This document shows, piece after piece, positions 12,301 to 22,682 of a stretch of DNA of 59,000 nt. Source of the DNA: Symbiodinium natans (taxonomy: Eukaryota > Sar > Dinophyceae > Suessiales > Symbiodiniaceae). Each line of letters begins with the position of its first letter. The stretch's first letter is position 1. Position numbers and translations under genes: made by a program. Where the stretch lies: positions 616,001-675,000 of the forward strand of contig CAJNDS010001669.1 of NCBI GenBank assembly GCA_905221605.1, written 5' to 3'. The notes under the pieces are model-generated. The model worked only from the letters and a program-made list of their open reading frames with translations, searched no databases and was not told where the DNA came from.

Positions 12301-15300
12301 AAGATCCCTATGTAGTTTAAGGCATATTCCTCAGTTAAGGGGTACTGGGCTTTCTAGGAAACCTAAACCCCAAACCCTAAACCCCAAACCCTAAACCCCA
12401 AACCCTAAACCCCAAACCCCAAACCCTAAATCCTAAACCCTAAACCCTAAACCCCAAACCCTAAACCCTAAACCCTAAACCCTAAACTGTCGGCGCCTTT
12501 CGGGCTGAGCGTCCACCAGCTGTGAGAGCGTTTCGAGGCCCCGCAGGGCACCCCAAGCGGTCTGAGATGAGATGGCCACACGGCCTCGAAGTCACTCACC
12601 ACGAGAGCACAAAGAGAGAGAGAGAGAGTGAGTGAGAGAATATCTACACATATGTGTGTGGGTGTATATGTATATATATATATATGTATGTGTGTAGGCG
12701 TTGTAGGGTTTGTAGAGTTTGTAGGGTTTAGGGTTTAGGGGTTTAGGATTTAAGCCTGGCATCCCTGAACCATGGGTTTTCGGGCCTAGGGTTTAGGGCT
12801 AAGGGCTAAGGGCTAAGGGTTTAGGGTTTAGGGTCTGGGGCCAGTTGAAGCCCTTCACGCTGCCTTCGGCTGACACCGCGAGCTCGTAGGACTCGTTCAC
12901 ACCGAGAGCTAGCGGGGCGAACAGGTCCTGCAGCTCAAGTGGGGCTACTAAATGCTTAAGAACCCTTAAAAAGTCATTTAAAACATACACTGACAATAAT
13001 AATGATGATAGCAATAAGAATAATAATAACTAATACTAATAAATAAATATGAATACAAATACAAGTACAAATATAAATGTAAATATAAAAATAAATATAG
13101 ATATACGTATAAATATAAATATAAATAGAAATATATAGGCGGGCGCGGGATTCAAGACGCCCCTTATGTCCCTGTGATTGTCTACGAAGTGTAGTTTTTC
13201 TTGTATTGCCGTCTGAATCGGGTTCCTTAGAGACTCAAGACAGATTCTGCTCCGACAAAGCCTCGCTGTTGCTTTTCATTAGGCTTTCATTACTAAAACC
13301 TCCCAAATTACCTCTTCTTGAGCTCTTTAATATGGCCGAATATTTAAGACGCCCCTGGGTTCTTCGCTCATTTCTCCGACAGCAGCTTCACACCATTGAA
13401 GACGATGATGTGTGATATGTTGCGATGCTGATCATTTAGCATGGTCGAAACACTGGGCCTGGAGCCTCACACTTGCAAGCCTAGTTCAATCCAATGACAC
13501 TCCAACCCCTGAAATCCAAACAACTGACCAACGACACGGCACTTAAGACTTACCAAACACACCTATGCCGGGCGCGGGTCCTACATATTCAGCCTAACCA
13601 CCTGATCTTATGGTAAACACCCGATTCCGGGAAAAAAAATATCGCCTTCAAACACCAGAAACCTCTCTTTTGTAATTTAAAACCAAGGGACGTCTTAAAT
13701 CCCGCGCCCGGCTATATATACACACACATACATATATGTGATCCCGGTTCCGGGTTCGCCAGCCCCCCCCCCCCTCCCAACCCCCTAAACCCTAAACCTC
13801 ATACCCTAAACCCTAGAACCCTAAAACCAACCGACAACCACACCACTGGGGGGTGGGGGGAACCCTAAACCCGAAACCCTAAACCCTAAACCCTAAACCC
13901 TAAACCCCAAACCCTAACCCTAAACTCTAAAACCCAACCCACAACCACAATCGGGGGAGGGGGGAGGGGTACCATTGGGAGGGGGGGGGAGGCCCGCACC
14001 GGCATCATATATACTTCCTTATATGTTCAAAATACTGGTTTTTTATCTTTTTTATTTGTTGGGGCTTAGGCAAATAGTCAAGCAGGGTGGATTTGGGGGG
14101 GCGCGATAAGAAGAGAAATGCCCACGCCAAGGACTCCAATACACCTTTTTGAAGGAATAATTCCCCAAAGTATACGAGGGGTTCTTTCTATGGTTTCAGG
14201 AATATTCCTTATAGTTGAGGGGTATTGGAGTCTCTGAGACGGCTTATGCAGGGTTAGCATGTAAGTTTTGAATTCTTAGAAGGGTTTTACGGATCAGGGC
14301 CCATAGAACTGTATCTGATATTCGGGATTACACGAATACACCTTGGACCACCCTAAAGCCTAGTCAACCCTACTCCCTAAACCCTAAACCCTAAACCGCA
14401 GTGTCGTGCGTGCAAGGTATCTTCCTCAGCTAAGGGGTGTTTAGGGTTTAGGGTTTAGGGTTTAGGGGCCGATGCTGCCCGTCCTGCACCTGAACTGCTG
14501 TACTGCGGGCAACGCCCAGCCTGCCAGACTTTTGAATCGGTTTTCCTGCTAGTAAGTAAACCCTAAACCCTAAACCCTAAACCCTAAACCCTAAACCTAA
14601 ACGCTAAACACTAAACCCCTAAAACCCTAAACCCTGAAACCCTCTTATGCGCCTGCTGCTGGTGGCCTTCTGCAGGAAGGACACGCTCCCCTCAGTTCGG
14701 CTATGTGACTATACTTGGAGGTTCATGTGTAGAAATAGGGTTTAGGGTTTAGGGTTTAGGGTTGTTTAGGGTTTAGGGTGTTTTTTTAGGGTTTAGGGTT
14801 TAGGGTATAGGGTTTAGGGCTTAGGGTTTAGTGTTTAGGGTTTACTTACTAGGAGGTTCGTGTCTGGCCATACGTAGGCCTGTGGGTCCCCTGAACAGGG
14901 TAAGTATAGTTACCATACTTATAACTACCCAAGAAACCTACATACCTTACGCCACATAGAATGTTCGAGTGTTTTCCCTAAACATTAAACCCGAGACCCT
15001 AAACCCTCTACTGCTGAATCAGGGGGCCGTGGGCTCTCTGGATTCAGGATCCTTAACATCCTCCTTGAGCCTGAATGTTTGGTGTTCAGGGCTTAGGGCA
15101 CGCTATCCCTAAGGACTGCTTCCTTGAAGCCACCTACCTAAACCCACACATCACATACCCCTAAACCCTTGTTAAACCCAGACTGGATCGGGACTCTTTT
15201 TTTGCATCCAGGAACCTAAACCCTACACCCAAATTATAGGGACCCTAAGTATTGCTTAAGGTGTGCTCCTCCTGGCTCTTTGGGCGAGACCCGAAACCCG

Positions 15301-16165
15301 AAGCCCTAAACCCTAAACCCTAAACCCTGAACCCTGAATCAAAGGGTATTCTGAGGGCTCTTTGGGCGCCGGGCTGCCGAATCTGCATGGTGCGGGAAAA
15401 GCAAGGCCTCATCACAAGGGCCGCCCTGGTGCCATGTGTATTTATCTATGTATGCGCAGACTTGTATCTACACTTATATTTGTTCATACATTTTTTGCTT
15501 ATATGTACCTTCATTTACTTTATTTGAACTCACTTACTTCTTTTGAATATGTGTATATATATATACATATATATACGTGATTATTTAATTGGTGTGAATT
15601 TATGCTTCTACTTCTACGTATACATACACACACATATAATACACGAAACTAAACTGTGCTGTAAAAGTATGCCCATATATATACACACATATATACATAT
15701 ATAGATTTATATATATATATACAGATTGACGCATATGGGCAGTTTGGGCACAAGCTGGCAACAAAGAGGCGCCTTGACCGGGGTACGCGAGATTGCCCAA
15801 GGCTGCATCTGTAAACAAAGCCAGGAAAGAGGGTTCAGGGTTTAGGGTTTAGGGTTTAGGGTTTAGGGTTTAGGGTTTAGGGTTTAGGGTCAATTTCCCC
15901 AACCCCCACCCCCCATCCCTACTTGAAGGGCACGGATTAAAATACATGGGAATCCTTCTGACATTCCTTCTATGCTTGAGGTATGTATGATCCTTATGCT
16001 TGAGAAGGAGAGTTTCCTTCAGTCAGAGGTAACCCTAAACCCTAAACCCTAAACCCTAAACCCTAAACCCTGAACCCCAAACCCAATAAGGGGTATGGAG
16101 GGCGCGCAGAAGACTGTCTCTGCCTGATAGCGTCGGAAGGCATGCTGCAGCACGCGGCACCCGAC
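341..16165 (-). CDS. GH20 beta-N-acetylhexosaminidase, about 20 exons, C-terminus off the left edge
   Basis: Family 20 hexosaminidases remove terminal GlcNAc/GalNAc from glycans and chitin oligomers, usually in lysosome-like or secretory compartments. Exons in transcription order: 16165-16098 (approximate), 12927-12864, 12584-12502, 12137-12084, 10770-10722, 9797-9770, 9264-9217, 8928-8860, 8755-8678, 8442-8377, 8165-8126, 6543-6468, 5662-5612, 4914-4811, 4624-4583, 3541-3471, 2564-2533, 2374-2312, 1855-1823, 408-341. From 12927 down all exon phases agree and give about 373 codons. Family motifs appear in order: WGALRGLETLSQ, HRGLLVDSARHFLPP, KLNVLHWHL, VRVIPEFDMPGH, FFHLGGDEV (catalytic Asp-Glu, split by an intron), AIFWDEA, LLSWGWYLDHLNEDW, MYDNDP, GGEGCMWGE, VWPRLAAIAERLW. 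The N-terminal exon (AFRRYQ) fits the family's first domain; exons between it and 12927, and the start codon, are not located. The usual C-terminal 50-80 residues are missing, so the gene continues left of base 1. Introns make up about 91 percent of 341-12927 and most contain telomere-type repeat. Very sure of the family and strand. Confidence 0.94.
409..1822 (-). repeat. GH20 intron with a roughly 62-66-bp minisatellite and telomere-type repeats
   Basis: Between about 427 and 1000 a unit containing GGGTTTGTTCGGTTGTGGG and TTGTGGTTCAAGGCTTCGGG recurs about nine times, with TTTAGGGCTTAGGG inside each unit. The rest, to 1822, is degenerate and perfect CCCTAAA repeat plus fragments of the TACTTGGAGG-type introner. 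No exon of the GH20 gene is needed here because the flanking exons join in phase. Confidence 0.8.
2700..3010. other. AT-rich intronic stretch, no gene seen
   Basis: Low-GC sequence within the GH20 intron 2565-3470, with no coding signal and no clear inverted-repeat element. Similar AT-rich stretches lie at about 4040-4160 and 4970-5340 in other GH20 introns. Confidence 0.6.
4696..4796. mobile_element. Introner-like family A copy, GH20 intron 4810-4625
   Basis: Starts TAGTTCATGGTTGGGATAGT and ends ACCCCACTATGA. Related copies are at 20886-20982 and 38976-39096. The element makes up most of the GH20 intron between exons 4914-4811 and 4624-4583. At its centre it carries AAGTACCCTTAAACATG, a near-telomeric word that is expanded into CCCTAAA units in the 39.0-kb copy. 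Confidence 0.7.
5612..6543 (-). CDS. Two GH20 catalytic exons (6543-6468 and 5662-5612)
   Basis: The first exon encodes VFDFLQGLLTEWATG followed by FFHL and the first base of a Gly codon. The second begins with the remaining two bases and reads GGDEVPFECW. The general acid Glu and its neighbouring Asp are present, so the catalytic site is intact. The 805-bp intron between them has a GC donor and an AAG acceptor. It contains a CCCTAAA tract (about 6307-6418), a TA-rich patch and introner-like inverted repeats. Without splicing, the motif reads HLGSEM in this frame and would be missed. Confidence 0.93.
6969..7712 (-). CDS. Intronless 247-codon ORF nested in a GH20 intron
   Basis: An uninterrupted frame from ATG at 7712, in the 1.58-kb intron between GH20 exons 8165-8126 and 6543-6468 and on the same strand. 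I do not recognise a family. The protein is hydrophilic, has a probable short coiled coil (around LQTLQRRIYELERD, middle third) and an imperfect tandem repeat near the C-terminus (QPFGPALDDAREE then QPFGRVLDDASED), mirrored in the DNA around 7120-7205. No signal peptide or membrane helix. Lack of introns in so intron-rich a region suggests a retroposed or recently inserted copy. A sequence resembling the dinoflagellate spliced leader lies 50-80 bp upstream. It could also be non-functional. Confidence 0.55.
   Translation of the reverse strand: MDSSPSGKRKLVSCLAYSLRLSTRLNYRMTASILKCTLQELCDHPAVSTRRTISLYDALHVDDGAWHQHKPQGVGLHLHEAENRPNDADDYGECASSGAGGVMSMGTQTTHRVYTDDECRNIAQTLVANVVATTEASLQTLQRRIYELERDAGLCELEQPGSGEASLPMQPFGPALDDAREEKPRESSVQPFGRVLDDASEDEPCESSQCLDLPENAGIQALIEQQRLRRLAIRDLRRISRVFSAKL
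7740..7776 (-). other. Possible degenerate spliced-leader relic upstream of the nested ORF
   Basis: Read on the minus strand the segment contains TTTTGGCTACGGCTCAAG followed by TTTGGCTACGAGGCTC. Dinoflagellate trans-spliced leaders end in TTTTGGCTCAAG, and retroposed dinoflagellate genes often keep tandem leader remnants upstream of the start codon. The match is interrupted, so this is tentative. Confidence 0.25.
9770..9797 (-). CDS. 28-bp GH20 microexon
   Basis: Encodes LKRTIEAM plus split codons, exactly the residues expected between RHFLPPIR of the previous exon and SFAKLNVLHWH of the next. It is bounded by CAG at the acceptor and a GC donor, with phases matching both sides. Confidence 0.85.
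10521..10675 (+). repeat. TTTAGGG tract passing into TTTCGGG
   Basis: About 18 perfect TTTAGGG units followed by four TTTCGGG units, in the GH20 intron between exons 10770-10722 and 9797-9770. The change of unit at one edge shows that variant heptamers form their own blocks. Confidence 0.95.
10941..11049. mobile_element. Introner-like family B copy (AGACTCCAATACYCCTT)
   Basis: Inverted ends CCCAGAGACTCCAATACTCC and GGTGTTGGAGTCCCTGGG, with internal GGAATATTCCTT repeats. The family, including variants whose ends read GAGCCCAATACCCCTTAA, is the most numerous here. Other copies are near 11780-11935, 12252-12360, 14122-14240, 16848-16960, 20015-20150, 22350-22620, 23000-23107, 25020-25140, 29398-29500, 30955-31055, 33709-33812, 48155-48320, 50581-50810, 53340-53452, 54329-54442, 55955-56080 and 56785-56905. 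Many abut candidate exons. Confidence 0.75.
12960..13137. other. AT-rich simple-sequence region
   Basis: AATAATAA- and AAATATAAA-type low-complexity sequence immediately left of the inverted-repeat element. No coding signal. Confidence 0.7.
13138..13712. mobile_element. 575-bp element with about 30-bp terminal inverted repeats
   Basis: The left end (13138-13168, GCGGGCGCGGGATTCAAGAC core) and the right end (13683-13712) are inverted copies differing at only a few bases. Pieces of the same end sequence recur internally near 13338 and 13567. Both flanks are TATATA-rich, compatible with a short target duplication. It lies in the long intron between the GH20 N-terminal exon and exon 12927-12864. 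A 69-codon plus-strand ORF inside (13206-13415) has no recognisable domain. Likely a non-autonomous DNA transposon. Confidence 0.65.
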
Positions 16166-16170
16166 CTAGC

Positions 16171-16320
16171 TTAGGGTTTAGGGTTTAGGGTTTAGGGTTT
16201 AGGGTTTAGGGTTTAGGGTTTAGGGTTTAGGGTTTAGGGTTTAGGGTTTAGGGTTTAGGGTTTAGGGTTTAGGGTTTAGGGTTTAGGGTTTAGGGTTTAG
16301 GGTTTAGGGTTTAGGGTTTT
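16171..16320 (+). repeat. Long perfect TTTAGGG tract (about 21 units)
   Basis: About 150 bp of uninterrupted heptamer. It ends 6 bp before the acceptor of the probable GH20 N-terminal exon (minus-strand CTAAGCTAG, then GTCGGG), so it forms the 3' part of that intron in CCCTAAA sense. Confidence 0.95.
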
Positions 16321-16981
16321 GAGATGTGCTGGTTTCCGACAATGGGGGCATCTTCGGGGTTCCTGCAATAAGAATTCAAGTATTTTGGGTTTAGGGTTTA
16401 GGGTTTAGGGTTTGAGGGGTGCTCTATTTGTGAAAGACCATATCTAGAGCTGAACCTCTCTCGCACAAGCGTTTCAACCTTCGCACGAGCTCGCGATTGC
16501 TCTGAAGCATTACTTGAAGGGTTCTTTGGGGAGGGGCGTTCAAGGGGGGTAGGCTTGGGACCCTAAACCCTAAACCCTAAACCCTAAACACCCCCCCTCC
16601 CTTGAGAACCCGATAAAGTATGCTGGGCCTCGGTCTGGACCAGGGCATGCAGGGTTTAGGGTTTAGGGTTTAGGGTTTAGGGTTTAGGGTTTAGGGTTTA
16701 GGGTTTAGGGTTTTAGGGTTTTAGGGTTTTAGGGTTTAGGGCTTTCCTGCCGGGACGTCCCCACACCAACCGTCAGACATGCAGTCGGATGCTGTCAACA
16801 GCCTTAACCCCGGCGACGAGCAAACAAAACACGAAACCGAAACCCAACGAGCTCAATACCCCCAATTCAGGAACATGGTTTTGGTTCCAGAAAAGAACCC
16901 CTATACGGACCAATTCGATTCCTTAATTACTTAGTTAGGTGGTATGGGGCTGTCTGGGAGCCCTCTCCTCACCATGCCAAG

Positions 16982-17735
16982 TCACAGCGCCACTCTGTGA
17001 GGCACATGCTGCAGGTGCTTGAAAGCTATGCCTGGCACAGCGATCATCTAGGTTTCGGGTGTTGGGCTTAGGGTTTGGGGTTGAAGGCTTTGAGTACTGC
17101 AGCGTCTGGGGTTGACGCTGGCATATCTTCATTCCAGCGCAGTCCAGACAATCGTTGCTGCCAGTACCTCTCGTGGTCCAGCTGTAGCGCCGCGGAACCT
17201 GGCGAAAGAACCCGGACACGAGGAAGCGGAAAGATGTACCTACTAGTTACTAGTTCTTCATAGGGAGTTGGGGATTAGGCCGCCTGTAAAGTCCCTACAA
17301 GGCTTCGTCAGTCAAGAGCCATCAGACGCAGAGATTGGACGGATCGCCAGCTTGCATATTCTGCAAAAAGGGATACTTCGGATGCACAACCAATAAGCGC
17401 TGAACAACCCCATCCTCACCCCATACCTGCCACTGCCATACCAGCCATACCTGCCATGCCCCTTTAATTGAAGAACCTTGCACTTCATATACGGATCCTT
17501 ATTATGACTTAAGGTAATGGCAACGGGCTCTTTGGGTATGTCGTCCTTTTTCCGGCCTCCTCCTTCGACCACGCCGCGCACGAGAGGCCAAACACGGCCG
17601 GCCAGGTTCTCACGGAGGTCGTAAGAGGAGGGGCCTTGAAGGAATTGCCCGGGCTTGGGGGCTCCCATATTCCTTTCTTGCGGCAGATTTCTTACATGGG
17701 ATGTTTGAGTTGCCTCCGGAACTCGCAAGGATTGC
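16982..17735 (-). CDS. Candidate 3' exons of an unidentified gene
   Basis: Three minus-strand open segments with strong G/C third positions. 17735-17540 includes MGAPKPGQFLQGPSSYDL then RENLAGRVWPLVRGVV. About 17217-17099 includes LQLDHERYWQQRLSGLRW then NEDMPAS. About 17038-16982 reads IAVPGIAFKHLQHV and ends in TGA. They are separated by family B introner sequence and short repeats. The stop, just right of the GH20 N-terminal region, suggests this gene ends here with GH20 as the next gene in the same direction. No family recognised; junctions not fixed. Confidence 0.45.
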
Positions 17736-18814
17736 GAGAGCCCAAGCTCGCGAAGAATGGTCGTTTTGGTTTCTCAACCCTTTGCAACCCCGGGCTATGT
17801 ACCTAAACCCTAAACCCTATACCCCTCATGTACCCTAAGGACCATGTAAGTACCCTTAGAGCTTTGTGCAGTGCTGACTAAGAAATTCGAAGACCCACCC
17901 AACATGAACAAACCTACACCCTTTTTTTAAAGAATTCATAAGGGGATATATATCTATATATATATATGTGTAAGGTACCTAGTTCCGCCATTCCCTGCTA
18001 GAATAGGGTTTCGGGTACAGGAAGTAGGGCTAAGGGTTCAATACTAGTTAAGGAATGTACTTGAATCCAAAGGAGGGAGCTGAATCCAAAGGAGGGAGCC
18101 TTATTATAATGTAAGGTGCATTCCTGGTCAGTTGTGTAGGTTTAGGGTTTTCATAGTTGTAGAGTTTAGGGATTCGGGCGCAGGGATTATATATACTGAC
18201 TAATTCCCTCATTCCCCTACTAAAAGCAAGTACCTGGTAGCCACCCTAAATGGGGTTGTTCATGCTTATACCTACTTATAACGACTCATGAACCTCCAAG
18301 TAGGTTGATTATAGGGTCATGGGACCCTGCCTTGGACCCCTAAGGGTTTAGGGTTTTGGGTTTAGGGTTAAGGTTTAGGGTTTAGGGTTTAGGGTTTCGG
18401 GTTTCGGGTTTAGGGGTGTACCCTTGGGTTTGGGGACCATTTTTGAGGATCCTCGGAAGGAATCTCAGGAGCGAATATTAAGACCCTCCAGGGGTTGCAG
18501 CCTTAGGGGTACGAGCCTTAATCCTCCAAGAAGTGAGTCGTAGCCCTAAACCCTAAACCCTAAACCCTAAACCCTAAACCCTAAACGAACCCAGACTCTT
18601 TATGCAAACCCGAAACCCCAAACCCTAATGAGAGGGTTCCTGGTTGATGTTGGACTAACTTCGTTGCTGAGTTCATAAGCCCAAAAAAAGTGTACACTTC
18701 TAGTAGCCCAAAAAGTGTAACGTGTGCTCACTCAGCTACTAAACCCTAAACCCTAGACCCTAGACCCTAAACCCTAAACCCTAAACCTAAACCCTAAACC
18801 CTTGACTCTTTCGG

Positions 18815-20092
18815 GGTTCCTGCAAGGGCTCGTGCAGTCGAAGCGCGCAAGGCCGCGGCCTGCGGCAGCAGGAGGCCGAACCTCGCGCGCTCGGAGCTTG
18901 GGATTCCAGGGGGTTTAGGGTTTAGGGTTTAGGGTTTAGGGTTTAGGGTTTAGGGTTTAGGGTTTAGGGTTTAGGGTTTAGGGTTTAGGGCTTGCAACAT
19001 TGGATTCTTCATGGTTACGGATTCAGGGCTTGGGGCGTAGGATTCATGAGGGGTGAGGGCTTACACGGCTTAGGGTGCATAGGGTTTAGGTAGAAGGCGC
19101 GGGGGGGGAGGATCTTGGTACGGGGTTGGTGGCTTTCAGGCCCCATGACTAGGGTTTTGCCCTCTAGAAATACGTTAAGGAGTGCAAGGGATGCTGGGCT
19201 ACCTGCGATTCGCAGGTTGTTTTTGTTGGGTTTGCTTGGGTTTCAGGTTTTATAGGGGCTAAACCCTAAACCCTAAACCCTAAACCTTAAACCTTGGGTT
19301 CTCTGGGAAGCTCACAAGTTCAGCCCAGGATCTCAGCTCAGTTAGGTAAAGCCATGAACCCTGACTTGCTGGCGCTTAATAAGGTTTTGGTTTGGGGTTT
19401 AGGCTTCGGGTTTAGGGTTTAGGGCTTAGGGTTTAGGGTTTAGGGTTTAGGGTTTAGGGTTTTGGGTTTAGGGTTTAGGGTTTAGGGTTTAGGGTTCAAG
19501 CAAGCCAAACCTTGTGGACCCTCTGCTCTTGGGTGTTGGGCTCTTGGCCTTTTCTTGGTAATCCCCAAAGCACAGCCTATCCCAGCATGTATTTTCTGAA
19601 GCTGACAAGTTCTACTGGTCTGGAAAGCTCGTATACTTTAACGTTTAGGGCAAACACCATATGGGGATCCTTGTTGGACATGAAGCTTTCTGCCTTCACG
19701 AAAGTTAGGGGGTATCCCAGCATTCATATGCCTCTATACTACAATTGGCAAGATCATACTAAATTGGAAAGCTTGAACATTAGCAGAGGTGATTTCCGCC
19801 AAGAAGCCAAAAGAGGCTCAACCCACAGCCTAGCCGTGCAGGCTCCTCGGGCTTTTCTGAAGGTTCTTTATTCACGGGGTCTTGGGTAGGAGGGTTGGGT
19901 TTAGGGTTTAGGGTTTAGTGCTGCGACCATTCAACCATACAATTCTGCAAGCCGCCACAACAGGCAGAGCTGGCATGTATTGAGGCACTGGAAGGCATCA
20001 AAGGCGAGCACCCACAGAGCCCAATACCCCTAAATAAGGAATATACCTTAAACAATTAAAACCAATCCTATATGGTTTAATTAAGGTCTATT

Positions 20093-20125
<33 letters not shown>

Positions 20126-22682
20126 TGGACATTGGGCTCTTTGGAAACTAGTTCGGAGGACCTCTTGAACCCTGTACTTGGAGATTCATGTGGGGTTATC
20201 AGGATGGTAACTATACTTACAATCCAATTTCGGGTACTTATGACCCGACTCGGGATGTCTCCCATTATTCTAGCAGTCCTTCATAGGGATTATAATGGCG
20301 GGGTACTGCAATCCCTATGAAGGACCGTTAGTATAAGGGGGAACATCCCAAAACCCTAAACCCTAAACCCTAAGCCCTAAACCCGAACCCCTATACCCTA
20401 TACCCTAAACCCACCCGTTTCAACTAGGAACTCCAGGTTTCCTAGGTTTTCGAAGGGGAAAGCTCCAGGCTCCGGGCTTAGGGTTCAGGGTGTGGGTGTT
20501 CGGGTTCAGGGTTTAAGGGGTTTAAGGGGTTTAAGGGGTTTAAGGGGTTTAAGGGGTTTAGGGGTTTAGGGGTTTAGGGGTTTAGGGGTTTAGGGGTTTA
20601 GGGTTTAGGGTTTAGGGTTTAGGGTTTAGGGTTCAGGGTTCAGGGTTCAGGGTTCAGGGTTTAGGGTTCATGGTTTAGGGTTTAGGGTTTAGGGGTTTAG
20701 GGGTTTAGGGGTTTAGGGGTTTATGGGTTTAGGGGTTTAGGGGTTTAGGGGTTTAGGGGTTTCGGGGTTTCGGGGTTTCGGGGTTTAGGGGTTTAGGGGT
20801 TTAGGGTTTAGGCTTTCAAGAGCGTGTGTGATACCCCCAAAAAGGCTGAAGCTATCAGCACCAAAGAAATGGGCCTAGGGTTTACTAGCTTATGGTTGGG
20901 ATAGTATTGAGATTGTTGTTTCTTTTCCTTTTTGAGTTTAAGTACCCTTAAAGGATGTAAAATGCTGCCCCACTATGACAAAAGTTTAGGGAAAACTCTC
21001 AGCCCTCAGCCCCTCGTAAAGGCCCGTTCCTTAATCCAGGAGCTCTGAGCGCTCTGAAACCCTTTCTCAAATTGGGGCGTTAGTGGTTTTGGGTTTAGGG
21101 TTTAGGGTTTCGGGTTTCGGGTTAGGGGTTTAGGGTTTAGGGCTAGGGACTGAAGGCTATCATGGTGCCACCAAGCTGCCATAGAAAACTCACTGAATGG
21201 AACACACCACGAAAGTCTGGCCTTTGAGCCATAGACCTGCAGGAAAAGGACCTGCTCCCAAAGAATATTATTATTATTGTTATTATTAATATTATTATTA
21301 TTGCTATTATTATAATGATTGTTAGCCCAATACCCCTTATTGAATGAAACAGTTTAGGGTGCCAGCGTTCGGGCTGCCTTAACCCCACAACCCCAAACTC
21401 CAAAACTCCAAACCCTTAACTCTGAACCCTAAACCCTAAACCCTCAATTACCTGGTATTGGGCTCCCTGGGTTCCCTTGGAAGGATGCAAAGGGCCACAG
21501 GGTCCAGGATACAAGGGACCTAGGCCTGGTTGATGGGTTTAGGGTGTAGGGTTTAGGGTTTAGGGTTTAGGCTTTCCGGAAGTTTCTACCAGACAGCCCC
21601 AAAACCCTGAATTCGGGGGGTTTGGGGCTCGAAGCTGTAGAGATATTTCCAAACCAGCCCAAGGAATCTGCAGCTTAGTGGCTAGAACTGCGTGTCGTTC
21701 TGCTCTGCAGGTTAGGGGGTTGGGAATTTCTATTACTGCTATTCTTCTTATTCTTAATATTGCTATTCACTATTACTCTCTCTCTATATATATATAGAGA
21801 TATGTGTATATATGTATGGAGAGAGAGAGCTCTTTTTTTTTGGGGGGGGAGGGGGGGGTGGCCCTGTGGGTTCGTGTTGATGCGAGACGTCAGGTGTTCG
21901 TGCTCAAGCCCAAGGTGGCGAAGTCATTGGAGCGTTTGGGGTTTAGGGTTTTGGGTCTAGGGTTCGGGGTCTAGGGTTTAGGGTTTAGGGTTTAGGGTTA
22001 GGGTTTAGGGTTTAGGGTTTAGGGTTTAGGGTTTAGGGTTTAGGGTTTAGGGTTTAGGGTTTAGGGTTTAGGGTTTAGGGTTTAGGGTTTAGGGTTTCGG
22101 GGTAGCCCCCCTTTTTCTTCGAGCAGTTGGTCAGGTAGGAGCAGGATCCGGCGCATAAAGCACCTCTGTGGCGAACCGTCTCTGCGAGCTTGAATTTGAA
22201 GTCGGGCTTGTAACCCTAAACCCTTTGCAACAGGCTTCGTACTTCACCTGGGGTCTGCTCCCACATCAACCCTAAACCCTAAACCAGCCCTAAGGGGATG
22301 GTCTTGGGCTGCAAGGGTCGCGGAGTAAGCCGCCGAGACGAGAACCGAGAGAGCCCAATACTCCTTAATTGAGGAACAGGCCTTCAAACATGGGGGGGGG
22401 GTTGGGGTTTGGGGTTTTGGGTTTAGGGCTTAGGACCTCTAAGATAGTTTCCGAAGGTGTACCCTAATTGGTGGGTCATTGTCAGGGTACCCTACTTTGG
22501 GAAATTACCATATAGAGGGAGGAGCGGTTGTAATGGAAAAACTTGCTTAAGCCATCACAAGGCTCCCTGTGTAGTTTAAGGACTCTTCCTGAATGAAGCA
22601 GTTTTCGGCTCTCTGTAAGTTGACAACAAGGAGGTAGGAGTCATGTGAGCTCTCTGGCACGTTGCAGCCTTGACTGCGTACC
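18815..22682 (-). CDS. Candidate exons, probably a multi-pass membrane protein
   Basis: Short minus-strand open segments with coding-like codon use, in order: 22682-22640 (SGYAVKAATCQRA), 22350-22298 (VLVSAAYSATLAAQ), 22275-22225 (EQTPGEVRSLLQR), 22203-22095 (FKFKLAETVRHRG, Cys pair, KKKGGYP), 21945-21895 (SNDFATLGLST), 21665-21618 (FLGLVWKYLYSFEP), 21250-21145 (DFRGVFHSVSFLW), 20872-20810 (PISLVLIASAFLGVSH), 20015-19940 (VLAFDAFQCLNTCQLCLLW), 18905-18815 (RARFGLLLPQAAALRA). Several are hydrophobic enough for membrane helices. Telomere tracts or introners lie between nearly all of them. They may belong to one gene, possibly continuing into the exons at 17.7-17.0 kb. Family unknown. Confidence 0.5.
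20096..20123 (+). repeat. Poly(A) run inside a family B introner
   Basis: An A homopolymer of more than 25 bases within the element at about 20015-20150, whose ends are GAGCCCAATACCCC and CATTGGGCTCTTTGG. Confidence 0.95.
20252..20352. mobile_element. Introner-like family C copy (AACAGTCCTT inverted repeat)
   Basis: Ends GGGATGTCTCCC...AGCAGTCCTTCATAGGG and CCCTATGAAGGACCG...GGGGGAACATCCC form a long imperfect hairpin with a CGGGGTACT core. Two other copies are at 45927-46025 and 56121-56215. Copy length is very uniform (about 95-100 bp). Confidence 0.75.
20510..20815 (+). repeat. Block-structured octamer/heptamer telomere-type array
   Basis: Successive pure blocks of TTTAAGGGG, TTTAGGGG, TTTAGGG, TTCAGGG, TTTAGGGG and TTTCGGGG, with few mixed units. 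Each block repeats its own variant. Confidence 0.9.
20886..20982. mobile_element. Introner-like family A copy flanked by GTTTA
   Basis: Starts CTAGCTTATGGTTGGGATAG and ends CCCCACTATGACAAAA. GTTTA stands directly on both sides, in a GGGTTTAGGG context, consistent with a 5-bp target duplication inside telomere-type sequence. Confidence 0.65.
21976..22098 (+). repeat. TTTAGGG tract (about 17 units)
   Basis: Near-perfect heptamer array lying directly between candidate exons 21945-21895 and 22203-22095. Confidence 0.95.

Noticed and set aside
19512-19889. 125-codon plus-strand open frame
   Set aside because: Low third-position G/C and no domain, between minus-strand candidate exons; not convincing as a gene. 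It is the least repeat-like part of that stretch and could be revisited.
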